NCBI GenBank assembly: GCA_020638195.1
Contig: JACKJC010000003.1
Location: 529,909 to 593,908, forward strand
From: Methylobacteriaceae bacterium
GTDB lineage: Bacteria; Pseudomonadota; Alphaproteobacteria; Rhizobiales; Beijerinckiaceae
Reading direction: 5' to 3'
Length of the DNA: 64,000 nt
Within the stretch, counting starts at the first letter, position 1. Every line of letters starts with the position of its first letter. A program made the position numbers and the translations under genes. The notes beneath the pieces are model-generated. The model did not search any database. It was not told the DNA's origin and was given only the letters and a program-made list of their open reading frames with translations. Positions 8,590 to 15,924 of this stretch are shown one piece after another.

Positions 8590-8925
8590 GTGCGCCTGCG
8601 CGCCGACATCTTCGTCGCGGCGCTGATCCGCCGCGCGCAGGTCGAGGGCGCCTACGCCACTCTCAGACGTCGCGGCGCGCCGGAAGCCGGCGCGATTTTC
8701 GTCCGCGTCGATCGTCTCGATGGCGTCTCCGCGCTTTTCGGCCCCGCGCCGCAGAGCGAGATCGGCGAGGACGGCGACCGTCTCTTTCGTCGCATGCACG
8801 ATGAAGAGTGGATCGACAATCTCGCCGTCGAGGAGAGGCTGCGCCGCGAGATGAAATTCGATCCCGATTTGTGGATCGTCGATATCGAGGATCGTAGGGG
8901 CCGAGATTTTCTCACGCCCGCCTGA
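8590..8925 (+). CDS. DUF1491 family protein
   Basis: A 111-residue protein matching the alphaproteobacterial DUF1491 family throughout (begins MRLRADIFVAALIRRAQVEG with GTG at 8590; FDPDLWIVDIEDR near the end). The function is unknown. It starts directly after the preceding stop and is the third gene of the kinase operon. Its 3' end overlaps the convergent DUF2336 gene by 14 bp. Confidence 0.82.
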   Translation: MRLRADIFVAALIRRAQVEGAYATLRRRGAPEAGAIFVRVDRLDGVSALFGPAPQSEIGEDGDRLFRRMHDEEWIDNLAVEERLRREMKFDPDLWIVDIEDRRGRDFLTPA

Positions 8926-10042
8926 TCGTCCGCGTCACTCCTCCAGTATCGAGCTTCGGCTTTCCTTGCCACGCGGGCGCGCTGTCGATCGAACCGTCAT
9001 ATTCCGTCGTCGCCCGCCGTTGCCGGCCTGGCAGGAGGGACGCGAGCAGGGCGCTGGCCGCGCGCGGCGGCGCCTGCAGCGCGAAGCGCAGGCCGGACAT
9101 GGGGTCCGCGAGCGCGGCCGCGAGATCGGGGCGCAGCGCGATGATCGCCGGCTCGCACTCGGTCGCGGAAAATCCTGATGTCGCGAAGATGAGGCCGAGC
9201 GGCTCCCCGCCGGCGTCGCGCGCCAGACGCTCGATCGCCGCGCGCGAGACCCGGATGGCGCGCGCGAGAATCGAGCAGAAGCGCGGGAGGTCGCCGCATT
9301 CGGCGGCGCCGAAGGCGTCGCGACGCGCGGCGTCGAAGCCGGCCGGGAGATAGTCGCGCGCCGCGAGCGATCCGCGCGCGGCGTCGAGCAGAATGCGCCG
9401 TCGAGCCGCCGCATCCGCGGACAGGAACAATACGGTTCGGTCGAGCGCATGATCGTCGCGCGCCAGCAGAAGCCGTCCGAGGTCGAGATCGACGCGCGCG
9501 CGTTGCGTCAGCGCGATCAGAGCGCCGCGATCGAGACTGATCGTCCTGTTCGCGGCGAGCCCGTGCAGCGCTTCCGGCTCCAGCCTTCGCGCGAGCGCGC
9601 CCGTGGTCGCCGCATCAAGGTCTTCCCGCTGCGCGATCGCGACAGCTTCGCGCACATCGCCGTCGGTCGCGCGTTCAAGCAGCAGTGTTGCGGGCAGGTC
9701 GGGCGCTCGGGCGAGGACGGTGGCCGCGCTCTCGGGCCCGCAGGCGATCAGGCGCGCGAGGACGGCCGCCGGCGCGGCGGGGCAGGGCGCGAGCCTTTGC
9801 GCGATGCGCTGCGCCGCTGAGTCGTCGACATGGTCGAGCGCGGAAATCATCAGCTCTTCATAGCGCGCGCAGGCGGCCGCGTCGGGCCTCGCGATCGTGA
9901 CGAAGCGATCAGTCGCGACGCGCGCGGCGACGCCTTCGAAGTCCAACGATTGCGCCCGGCCCGTGGCGGTCAGGGATTCCAGGCGCTTCCGCAACGTCTC
10001 GTCCATTGTGTTGCACATCTGCGTCAGCAAAGATGCTTCCAC
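8912..10042 (-). CDS. DUF2336 domain-containing protein
   Basis: A 376-residue, Ala/Arg/Leu-rich helical repeat protein typical of DUF2336, a family widespread in alphaproteobacteria and without an established function. Repeated helices such as APDLPATLLLERATDGDV suggest a HEAT-like solenoid. The start is uncertain: GTG at 10042, ATG at 10018 or ATG at 10006 are all in frame and none has a strong ribosome site. It is divergent from the small gene at 10147, and the 3' end overlaps DUF1491. Confidence 0.75.
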   Translation of the reverse strand: MEASLLTQMCNTMDETLRKRLESLTATGRAQSLDFEGVAARVATDRFVTIARPDAAACARYEELMISALDHVDDSAAQRIAQRLAPCPAAPAAVLARLIACGPESAATVLARAPDLPATLLLERATDGDVREAVAIAQREDLDAATTGALARRLEPEALHGLAANRTISLDRGALIALTQRARVDLDLGRLLLARDDHALDRTVLFLSADAAARRRILLDAARGSLAARDYLPAGFDAARRDAFGAAECGDLPRFCSILARAIRVSRAAIERLARDAGGEPLGLIFATSGFSATECEPAIIALRPDLAAALADPMSGLRFALQAPPRAASALLASLLPGRQRRATTEYDGSIDSAPAWQGKPKLDTGGVTRTIRRA

Positions 10043-10058
10043 AATTGAATCGCATTTG

Positions 10059-10084
10059 TTGACACAAAGTTAACCATCGGGATT
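10059..10084 (+). promoter_or_regulatory. Possible promoter or CtrA-like half site between divergent genes
   Basis: TTGACA (10059-10064) is followed by GTTAACCAT (10069-10077) and GATTC, which fits the methylation motif GANTC. TTAACCAT resembles the CtrA half-site known in alphaproteobacteria. No convincing -10 is seen. Confidence 0.3.
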
Positions 10085-10146
10085 CGACACTTGCAGCAAG
10101 GCGCGCGACCGGCCGACATTTTTCGGCGCGCCTCGGAGAGGGAAAG

Positions 10147-10386
10147 ATGGCCGATATCCTTGAATTCCGGGCGCCGCCCCGCAGCGAGCACGAGGTTGAA
10201 AAGCGTTACGCGGAAAGCGCGCGGATTCTGTTCTTCACTGGCGTTCGCTACATGCGCATGGACGACGCCGATGCGATCGGCCTGAGCGTGCGGAAGAAAC
10301 CCGCGTCGAAACCGATCGCGTCGAAAGGTTCGGGGCGCAACGGCAAGCCGCCCGCGCCGCCTCGCAATCCGCGCAAGCGCGCCTAG
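10147..10386 (+). CDS. Small conserved hypothetical protein
   Basis: 79 residues, with a folded-looking N-terminal half (MADILEFRAPPRSEHEVEKR; RILFFTGVRYMRMDD) and a basic Lys/Pro/Arg tail (about 50-79). A good ribosome site (GAGAGGGAAAG) precedes the ATG. I do not recognise a named family. The gene stands alone between divergent and convergent neighbours. Confidence 0.6.
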   Translation: MADILEFRAPPRSEHEVEKRYAESARILFFTGVRYMRMDDADAIGLSVRKKPASKPIASKGSGRNGKPPAPPRNPRKRA

Positions 10387-10416
10387 GCGAACGGGCGTCG
10401 GCGCGCCCATTACGCT

Positions 10417-10980
10417 CTATTCGCGCTCCATCAGGCATTGCACGGCGTTCGCCGCCAGATGCGCGGCTTCGCGCCCGCCCGGCTGCTCGATCAGCGCGCG
10501 CACCAACACGAATCCCGTGTTGGTCGGCGGCGTGAGCCGCAATTCTTGCGGCGTCTGATCTTCCGGATCGCTCGCTTCCACGCTGTCGAGCTGACGCGGC
10601 GTCAGCAGCCGCACGTCGATGCGCCCGCGCAACGCTGCGCGATCCGTCGTCGAATAGAAAATGCGCCCCGAGCGATCGTGGAAAGAAATCGCCACCAGAG
10701 CATCGGGCGTTACGTTGGAACGCACGCGCGTGGCGCCACGATCGAGGTCGAAATGGCAGACGGCATATTCGGCCCGCTGATCCTGGAACGGCATGGATTG
10801 CGCGACCGAGGCGTCGGGCAAGGTCTTCAGGCCCTGCTGCGTCGCGCCGCCGAGACGCACGTAGGCGTCGTTCTCGGCGAAGCGCGGCATCAGCAGCACC
10901 GAGGAAATATGCACGATGCCCGCCAGGAATAGCGCGCCGAGCGCCCAAGGCAGCACGATCGGTCCGCGCGCGCGCGCCAT
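10417..10980 (-). CDS. DUF1254-type membrane-anchored protein
   Basis: A 187-residue protein with one N-terminal transmembrane segment (about 8-30; PWALGALFLAGIVHISSVLL) and an exported domain containing AVCHFDLDRGATRVRSNV. It is the usual partner of a DUF1214 protein in alphaproteobacteria. Its ATG overlaps the stop of that upstream gene (TGATG), so the two are translationally coupled. The reaction or role is unknown. The longer open frame to 11442 is an artefact of the coupled gene. Confidence 0.78.
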   Translation of the reverse strand: MARARGPIVLPWALGALFLAGIVHISSVLLMPRFAENDAYVRLGGATQQGLKTLPDASVAQSMPFQDQRAEYAVCHFDLDRGATRVRSNVTPDALVAISFHDRSGRIFYSTTDRAALRGRIDVRLLTPRQLDSVEASDPEDQTPQELRLTPPTNTGFVLVRALIEQPGGREAAHLAANAVQCLMERE

Positions 10981-11603
10981 CACAGACAGTCTCCGCGCGT
11001 GATCGAAAGCAGCTTGAGCCCTTCGAGCGAGGTCTGCGTCGGGCTCACATTGGTGTCGTAGAGATTGAGCGTGATCGCGAAAGGCGCGCCGTTCGGCGTC
11101 GACAGCCAGTTGCCCGCACGCGCGGACGGCGCGATGACGATTTCGAAGTCCCCTTTGGCCGAGCGCAGGATCTGGTCGGACGAAATCGAGCGGCGGCCAG
11201 GCCCCGGCGTGAGCAGCCGGCCTTCCGGCGTGTAGAGATTGAGCGTCCACAGTCGCGCGACCGGCGGCGAGCCGGCAATCCTGTAGTCGCAGGCGCCATC
11301 GAGCGGACGGCCGGAATCGTCTTTCGTGGCGAGAAAGGAGAGGCCCTCGCCATTGCCGAGTGGCGTCTCCGCCTGCCGCGCGATGATCGCGCGCGCATAA
11401 GGATCGGCCTCGGCGCCGCCGGCCTTGGGCCATGCGGTCCATGGGCCCGAATGCGCGGCGCCGAAAAGCAGGGCGCCGGATGTCGCGACATAGGTGGCGG
11501 CAAGTCCAAGACCAACGCCGACGAGCCCGGCGATGGCGGTTTTGGCGTAAGCGCTCAGGCGCGATCGTGTCTCTTCGACGCTCTGATAATGCGCGACGCT
11601 CAT
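10980..11603 (-). CDS. DUF1214 domain-containing membrane protein
   Basis: 207 residues, with an N-terminal transmembrane helix (about 20-42) and a C-terminal DUF1214 domain seen in LWTLNLYTPEGRLL, GDFEIVIAPSARAGNWL and FAITLNLYD. DUF1214 and DUF1254 occur together in a two-gene unit or as a fusion; the function is not established. Its start at 11603 is 6 bp from the PBP1A stop, so PBP1A, DUF1214 and DUF1254 probably form one transcript. Confidence 0.82.
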   Translation of the reverse strand: MSVAHYQSVEETRSRLSAYAKTAIAGLVGVGLGLAATYVATSGALLFGAAHSGPWTAWPKAGGAEADPYARAIIARQAETPLGNGEGLSFLATKDDSGRPLDGACDYRIAGSPPVARLWTLNLYTPEGRLLTPGPGRRSISSDQILRSAKGDFEIVIAPSARAGNWLSTPNGAPFAITLNLYDTNVSPTQTSLEGLKLLSITRGDCL

Positions 11604-11609
11604 GCAGCG

Positions 11610-13907
11610 CTACTCGTCCTCGCCCACGGCGCGAAAGCGGCGCGATCCATCGCTGCGGCCGAGATCCGCGCGACGCCCGTCGGCGGCCCGGAACAGGCGC
11701 TTCACCGCGCCCAGCGCCTCGTCGGTCTGGCGCGACAGCGTCGATGGCGCGGTCACGACGAAGCCGGCAGAGCCCTTGGCGGCGCCCGCGGGCGCGGCCT
11801 GCGCGACCGGAGTCGCGGTCGGCAGCGGCACGCCGGGCAGCGGCTTCGGCTCGAGGCCGCGATGGGCGAACTGCATGACGTCGTGCCAGGTTTGCGCCGG
11901 CAGCGAACCTCCGGTCATGTTGGCCATTCCGGTGTCGTCATCGTTGCCGTACCACACGCAACCCGCGAGCGCGGCGGTGAAGCCGCAAAACCACGCGTCC
12001 TTGTAGCCGTTCGTCGTGCCGGTTTTGCCGCCCTGCGAGAAGCCGAGACCGAGTTCGGCGCGTCGGGCGGTGCCCTGCGCGACCACCTGCGTCAGCATGC
12101 TGTCGAGTTCCGCGATCTTGTTCTCCGGAATGACCTGCACGGGCTTTCGGCCGTCGTCGTCGAAGCGATAGATGACGTCGCCCTTGCTGTTGCGAATGTC
12201 GACCGCCGCATGCAGGAACACGCGCTTGCCGCCATTGGCGAAAGCCGCGTAGGAGCCCGAATGTTCGATCAGCGACACTTCGTCCGCGCCGATCGGCATG
12301 GAGACCGTGTCGATCAGCGGCGCAGTGACGCCGAGCTTGCGCGCGGTGTCGACGATTTTCGCGCGGCCTTCCTTGGCGGCCTGATAGACGCCTCTCTTCG
12401 GGTCGCCGATGGCGATCGACAGCTTCACCGCCACCGTGTTGAGCGATTTGGCGAGCGCCTGCCAGAGCGGCAGCGATCCGTAATATCGGCCGCCGTAATT
12501 CTTCGGGCACCAATTGCCGATGCATACGGGGCCGTCGACCACGATCGTGTTGGGGTTGAACTTTCCGCTCAGCAGCGCGGTCAGGTAGACATAGGGCTTG
12601 AACGAGGAGCCGGGTTGGCGCATCGCGTCCGTGGCGCGATTGAACTGGCTCGCGCCATAGTCGCGCCCGCCGATGATCGCGCGCACGGCGCCGGTGGCGG
12701 GCTCCACCACGACCATCGCCGATTGTTTCGCGTGATAGGCGCGTCCATGCTCGCGCAATTGCTCCTCGATCACCTCGTCGGCTTTCGCCTGCACGGCGGA
12801 GTCGAGCGCCGTACGCACGGTCAGCACGCGGTCGGAGCCGAGCTTGCCTTCGAGCGCGAGTTTCTTGACCTCCTGGAACGCCCAGTCGAGATACCAGTCC
12901 GGCGAATCCACGCGCTCGCGCTCCACTGGCGTCGCGGGATTGCGCAGCGCCGTGAAGATCTGGCTCTGCGTCATGAAGCCGGCGTCGACGAGATTGTTCA
13001 GAACGTCGGCGGCGCGCGCGCGGGCGGCCGGCAGGTTGATGTGCGGCGCGAATTTGGTGGGCGCCTTGAACAGGCCGGCCAGCATGGCGGCTTCCGCGAG
13101 CGTGACGTCCTTGATCGATTTGCCGAAGTAGAATTCAGCGGCCGCCTGCACGCCGAACGTGCCGCCGCCCATGTAGGCGCGGTCGAGATAGAGTTTCAGG
13201 ATCTCGCGTTTCGACAGCCGCGCTTCCAGCCACATGGCGAGGAACACTTCGCGGATCTTGCGCTCGAGCGAGCGCTCGTTGGTCAGGAACAGGTTCTTGG
13301 CGAGCTGCTGCGTCAGCGTCGAGCCGCCCTGCACGACGCCGCTGGCGCGCGCATTGGCGGTCAGCGCGCGCAGCGTGCCGATCGGATCGACGCCCCAATG
13401 ATCGAAGAAGCGCCGGTCCTCGGTCGCCAGCACGGCCTTGATGAGATTGTCGGGCAATTGGTCGAGCGAGACGGAATCGTCGTGCAGGATGCCACGCTTG
13501 CCGACCTCCTTGCCGTACCGGTCGAGGAAGGTGACGGCGAGGTCCTGCTTCTTCAGCCAGTCGTCGGACGTCTCGCGAAACGCGAGCTGGGCGAAGGTGA
13601 GCGCGACGATAAGGCCGCCGAGCCCGAGCGTGAGCGTCTCGCAGGCGAGTTCCACGCCGAGTTTCTTCAGGCCCGAAACGTGGAAACGGTCCATGAAGGC
13701 GGCGAAGGCGGCGAAATTGTCGCGTGTGCGGCGGCTGCTCTCGAAGAACCAGGAATCGACGAAGGAATCGACCGCGAGTCCCGCCCGGCTCACGCGCTTG
13801 CGCAAGCTCGCGAAAATCCCGCCGTCGTCTCCCTGGCGCCGCAACGTCCACAATCCCCTTGGTAAAGGCTTTCTAAACGACTTGACGCCGAGCGCAACGA
13901 CGCGCAT
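11610..13907 (-). CDS. mrcA: Penicillin-binding protein 1A, bifunctional transglycosylase/transpeptidase
   Basis: About 765 residues from the ATG at 13907. It polymerises lipid II and crosslinks peptidoglycan. A cytoplasmic region is followed by a membrane helix (about 87-110), the GT51 glycosyltransferase domain with VLATEDRRFFDHWGVD (catalytic Glu163) and GGSTLTQQLAKN, and a transpeptidase domain with SSFK (Ser434, Lys437), a KSLN motif and KTGTTNGYKDAWF. The C-terminus is a short Pro/Ala-rich tail. A GTG at 13931 with GAGG upstream is an alternative start. Further extension to 14147 would overlap the divergent YcgN-like gene and is unlikely. Confidence 0.93.
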   Translation of the reverse strand: MRVVALGVKSFRKPLPRGLWTLRRQGDDGGIFASLRKRVSRAGLAVDSFVDSWFFESSRRTRDNFAAFAAFMDRFHVSGLKKLGVELACETLTLGLGGLIVALTFAQLAFRETSDDWLKKQDLAVTFLDRYGKEVGKRGILHDDSVSLDQLPDNLIKAVLATEDRRFFDHWGVDPIGTLRALTANARASGVVQGGSTLTQQLAKNLFLTNERSLERKIREVFLAMWLEARLSKREILKLYLDRAYMGGGTFGVQAAAEFYFGKSIKDVTLAEAAMLAGLFKAPTKFAPHINLPAARARAADVLNNLVDAGFMTQSQIFTALRNPATPVERERVDSPDWYLDWAFQEVKKLALEGKLGSDRVLTVRTALDSAVQAKADEVIEEQLREHGRAYHAKQSAMVVVEPATGAVRAIIGGRDYGASQFNRATDAMRQPGSSFKPYVYLTALLSGKFNPNTIVVDGPVCIGNWCPKNYGGRYYGSLPLWQALAKSLNTVAVKLSIAIGDPKRGVYQAAKEGRAKIVDTARKLGVTAPLIDTVSMPIGADEVSLIEHSGSYAAFANGGKRVFLHAAVDIRNSKGDVIYRFDDDGRKPVQVIPENKIAELDSMLTQVVAQGTARRAELGLGFSQGGKTGTTNGYKDAWFCGFTAALAGCVWYGNDDDTGMANMTGGSLPAQTWHDVMQFAHRGLEPKPLPGVPLPTATPVAQAAPAGAAKGSAGFVVTAPSTLSRQTDEALGAVKRLFRAADGRRADLGRSDGSRRFRAVGEDE

Positions 13908-13959
13908 TGCGCGGATCGCGCGATCCAGCACAATTCGTGCCTCGTGGTTCGGCGCCAGA

Positions 13960-14520
13960 ATGACGCAAATGCGACGCAATGACGGCAAGCCCCCGGCGGG
14001 AGAGAAAGGCCCGGCGGGAGAGAAAGCCCCGACGGGCAAGGAACCTTTCTGGCGCAAGCCGCTGGCTGAGCTCTCCCGCCGCGAGTGGGAGGCGCTGTGC
14101 GACGGTTGCGGGCGCTGCTGCCTCGTCAAGCTCGAGGACGAGGACACCGGGAAAATTCACTTCACCGACGTCGCCTGCAAATTGTTCCATCCCGGAACCT
14201 GCCGATGCCGCGACTACGCGCGTCGGGCGCGAAAAGTGCATGATTGCGTGCGCCTGACGCCCGAGAATGTCGAGACGATCCCGTGGCTTCCGCCGACCTG
14301 CGCCTATCGGCTGCGGCGCGAGGGCAGGGATCTGGCGGACTGGCATCCCCTGATTTCCGGCGATCCCGACAGCGTGCGTCGCGCCGGCGTGTCGTGCCAC
14401 GAGAAGGTCTCCGCGCTGGAGGAGGATGTGGCGATCGACGACCTGCCCGATTTCATCGTTTCCTGGCCGGGCAAATGGCCGAAGGGGGCGGGCAGGGCGC
14501 GCAAGCCGCGCAAGGCGTGA
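13960..14520 (+). CDS. YcgN/UPF0260 family cysteine-cluster protein
   Basis: About 186 residues. The family signature is present: WEALCDGCGRCCLVKLED, then FTDVACKLFHPGTCRCRDY and WLPPTCAYRLRREGRDLADW. The many conserved Cys residues suggest a metal or Fe-S site; the function is unknown. The N-terminus carries a short repeat (PAGEKG/PAGEKA). Starts at 13960 and 13969 are both possible. It is divergent from PBP1A, with about 50 bp between starts. Confidence 0.88.
   Translation: MTQMRRNDGKPPAGEKGPAGEKAPTGKEPFWRKPLAELSRREWEALCDGCGRCCLVKLEDEDTGKIHFTDVACKLFHPGTCRCRDYARRARKVHDCVRLTPENVETIPWLPPTCAYRLRREGRDLADWHPLISGDPDSVRRAGVSCHEKVSALEEDVAIDDLPDFIVSWPGKWPKGAGRARKPRKA
13992..14045 (+). repeat. 18-bp tandem repeat within the YcgN-like gene
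   Basis: Two near-identical 18-bp units, CCCGGCGGGAGAGAAAGG and CCCGGCGGGAGAGAAAGC, followed by a degenerate third. They encode PAGEKG, PAGEKA and PTGKEP in the variable N-terminus. Confidence 0.8.
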
Positions 14521-14606
14521 CGGGGACGCCCTGCGGCGAAGCGCGGCAGGCCGCCTTCTCTGCATTTTCCTGTATGATGCATCGAAATTTCACGGAGGCG
14601 TGGACG

Positions 14607-14921
14607 ATGCTCAAGGGTTTGATAGCGGGCCTTGCCATGTGCGCGACCGCCGGTGTCGCGCTGGCCGAGCCGGCCGACGGCCGTAAGGTCGCGCAGGCGC
14701 AATGCGCTCAGTGCCATGACATCGGCGTCGGTCCGGCGGTTTCCGGCCGCCAGGGCCCGAGCTTCGCCGATATCGCCAAAATGCCTTCGACCACCGAACT
14801 GTCGCTGAAGGTCTTCCTGCGCTCCTCGCACCGGAACATGCCGAACCTGATACTCACGGCGGACGAGGTCGACGCGCTCGCCGCCTGGATCCTCGAGCTC
14901 GGCGGCAAGGGCCACAGCTAG
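14607..14921 (+). CDS. Small soluble periplasmic cytochrome c
   Basis: A 104-residue class I c-type cytochrome with a signal peptide (about 1-20, cleavage after ALA), a haem site CAQCH (Cys33, Cys36, His37) and a likely axial Met78 in RNMPNL. It acts as a periplasmic electron carrier; the partner is unknown. GGAGG precedes the ATG at 14607. The haem-attachment proteins CcmE and CcmH are encoded 28 kb downstream. It converges on the TonB-like gene with a 1-bp gap. Confidence 0.88.
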   Translation: MLKGLIAGLAMCATAGVALAEPADGRKVAQAQCAQCHDIGVGPAVSGRQGPSFADIAKMPSTTELSLKVFLRSSHRNMPNLILTADEVDALAAWILELGGKGHS

Positions 14922-14922
14922 T

Positions 14923-15753
14923 TCACTCGCCGCCGAACGCGATCGCCGCGCCAAAATTGTGGTCCGCGCCTGCGGGCGGCGGCGGAAAGGGCGCGGAGCG
15001 GCGCACCATGTCGAGCGCTTCAGCGTCGAGGTCGGCGTGGCCCGAGGGGCGCGCCAGCCAGGCGGATTCGAGCCCGCCCCGCGCATCGACCCGGAAGCCG
15101 ACGATCGCCAGCGCCTTGGGGCGCGGACGCTCGGGATCGATCATGTTGGCGGCGACCTTGCCCAAAACCTTGGCGCGGTAATTGTCGTTGGTCGGGTCCT
15201 GCGCCGGCTTCGGACGCGCCGCCGTCATCATGGATTGCGGCGACAGGAACGTAGGGGTCGGCTCGACGGGCGCGGGCTTTTGCACGTCGGCCAGGCCGCC
15301 GAAGGGATTGGCGGGTTCCTCGGCAGGCGTCTCGGGTTTGGTCTCGCCGCCGTGCGTCCGCGCGGCCTGCGGAAGGTCGGATTCTTTCGGCCGCTCGACC
15401 ACCTTGCCAGGCTCCTCGGCGTTTTGCGCTGGTGTGGCTTGCTGAGTTTGCGGCGCCGGCCGCGCTTCGTCGCGCGGCTCGATCGCCGTCGACGCGCCGG
15501 GCGGCGGCGGTTGTTTCGTTTCGGGGCGCCCCTCCGCTTCCTCTGGCGTGACCATCTCCACCGGAATCTCCACGGCGGCGGTCGCTCGTGTCGCCCGGCC
15601 GGTCCGTTCGCTCCACGCCACGGCGCCAAGCAGACACAGGTGAGCGACAATTGCCACGATCGAGATTTTCGCCAATCGCGCAGCTTCCGCTGGGTCGCGG
15701 TCAGCCGGCCACGCCGACAGCGGCTTCGTCAGATCGTATTCGAGGGTTCCCAT
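14923..15753 (-). CDS. TonB-like energy-transducer protein
   Basis: 276 residues with a TonB layout: a short cytoplasmic N-terminus, one membrane helix (about 28-46), a Pro/Glu-rich periplasmic spacer (about 60-175) and a C-terminal TonB-type domain (about 190-276) with VGFRVDARGGLESAWL and LDAEALDMVRRSAPFPPPP. Such proteins couple the proton motive force to outer-membrane receptors. No exbB/exbD or receptor is nearby, so its receptor is unknown. Confidence 0.8.
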   Translation of the reverse strand: MGTLEYDLTKPLSAWPADRDPAEAARLAKISIVAIVAHLCLLGAVAWSERTGRATRATAAVEIPVEMVTPEEAEGRPETKQPPPPGASTAIEPRDEARPAPQTQQATPAQNAEEPGKVVERPKESDLPQAARTHGGETKPETPAEEPANPFGGLADVQKPAPVEPTPTFLSPQSMMTAARPKPAQDPTNDNYRAKVLGKVAANMIDPERPRPKALAIVGFRVDARGGLESAWLARPSGHADLDAEALDMVRRSAPFPPPPAGADHNFGAAIAFGGE

Positions 15754-15822
15754 TAACGTCGACCGACCAAGGACTTACGCCTCAAGATCCTGAATCTGCG
15801 CGAGTTGGCGGCGGGGATCGAA

Positions 15823-15924
15823 CGGTTAAAATCGATTAGTATCCGCGAAGTGAGCCTATTTACATCAACTTGAGACAATTCGCGTAGGCATGGAGAGACC
15901 GAAGTCTCCCAAGCGGTGTTCGTC
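15823..15924 (+). promoter_or_regulatory. Upstream region of the first TadG-like gene, duplicated downstream
   Basis: This 102-bp leader aligns without gaps to 18379-18480. It starts with CGGTTAA and includes the 20-bp block ATTTACATCAACTTGAGACA at 15858-15877, identical in both copies and 67 bp before each ATG. Conservation between otherwise diverged copies suggests a regulatory site. I cannot assign a -35/-10 or a regulator; TTAA-N6-TTAG at its start is only weakly like a CtrA box. Confidence 0.5.

Noticed and set aside
11451..13865. 804-residue open frame on the plus strand opposite PBP1A
   Set aside because: It is fully antisense to PBP1A, which has all catalytic motifs. The Arg/Ala/Gly-rich translation matches no family and is explained by GC-rich codon bias.
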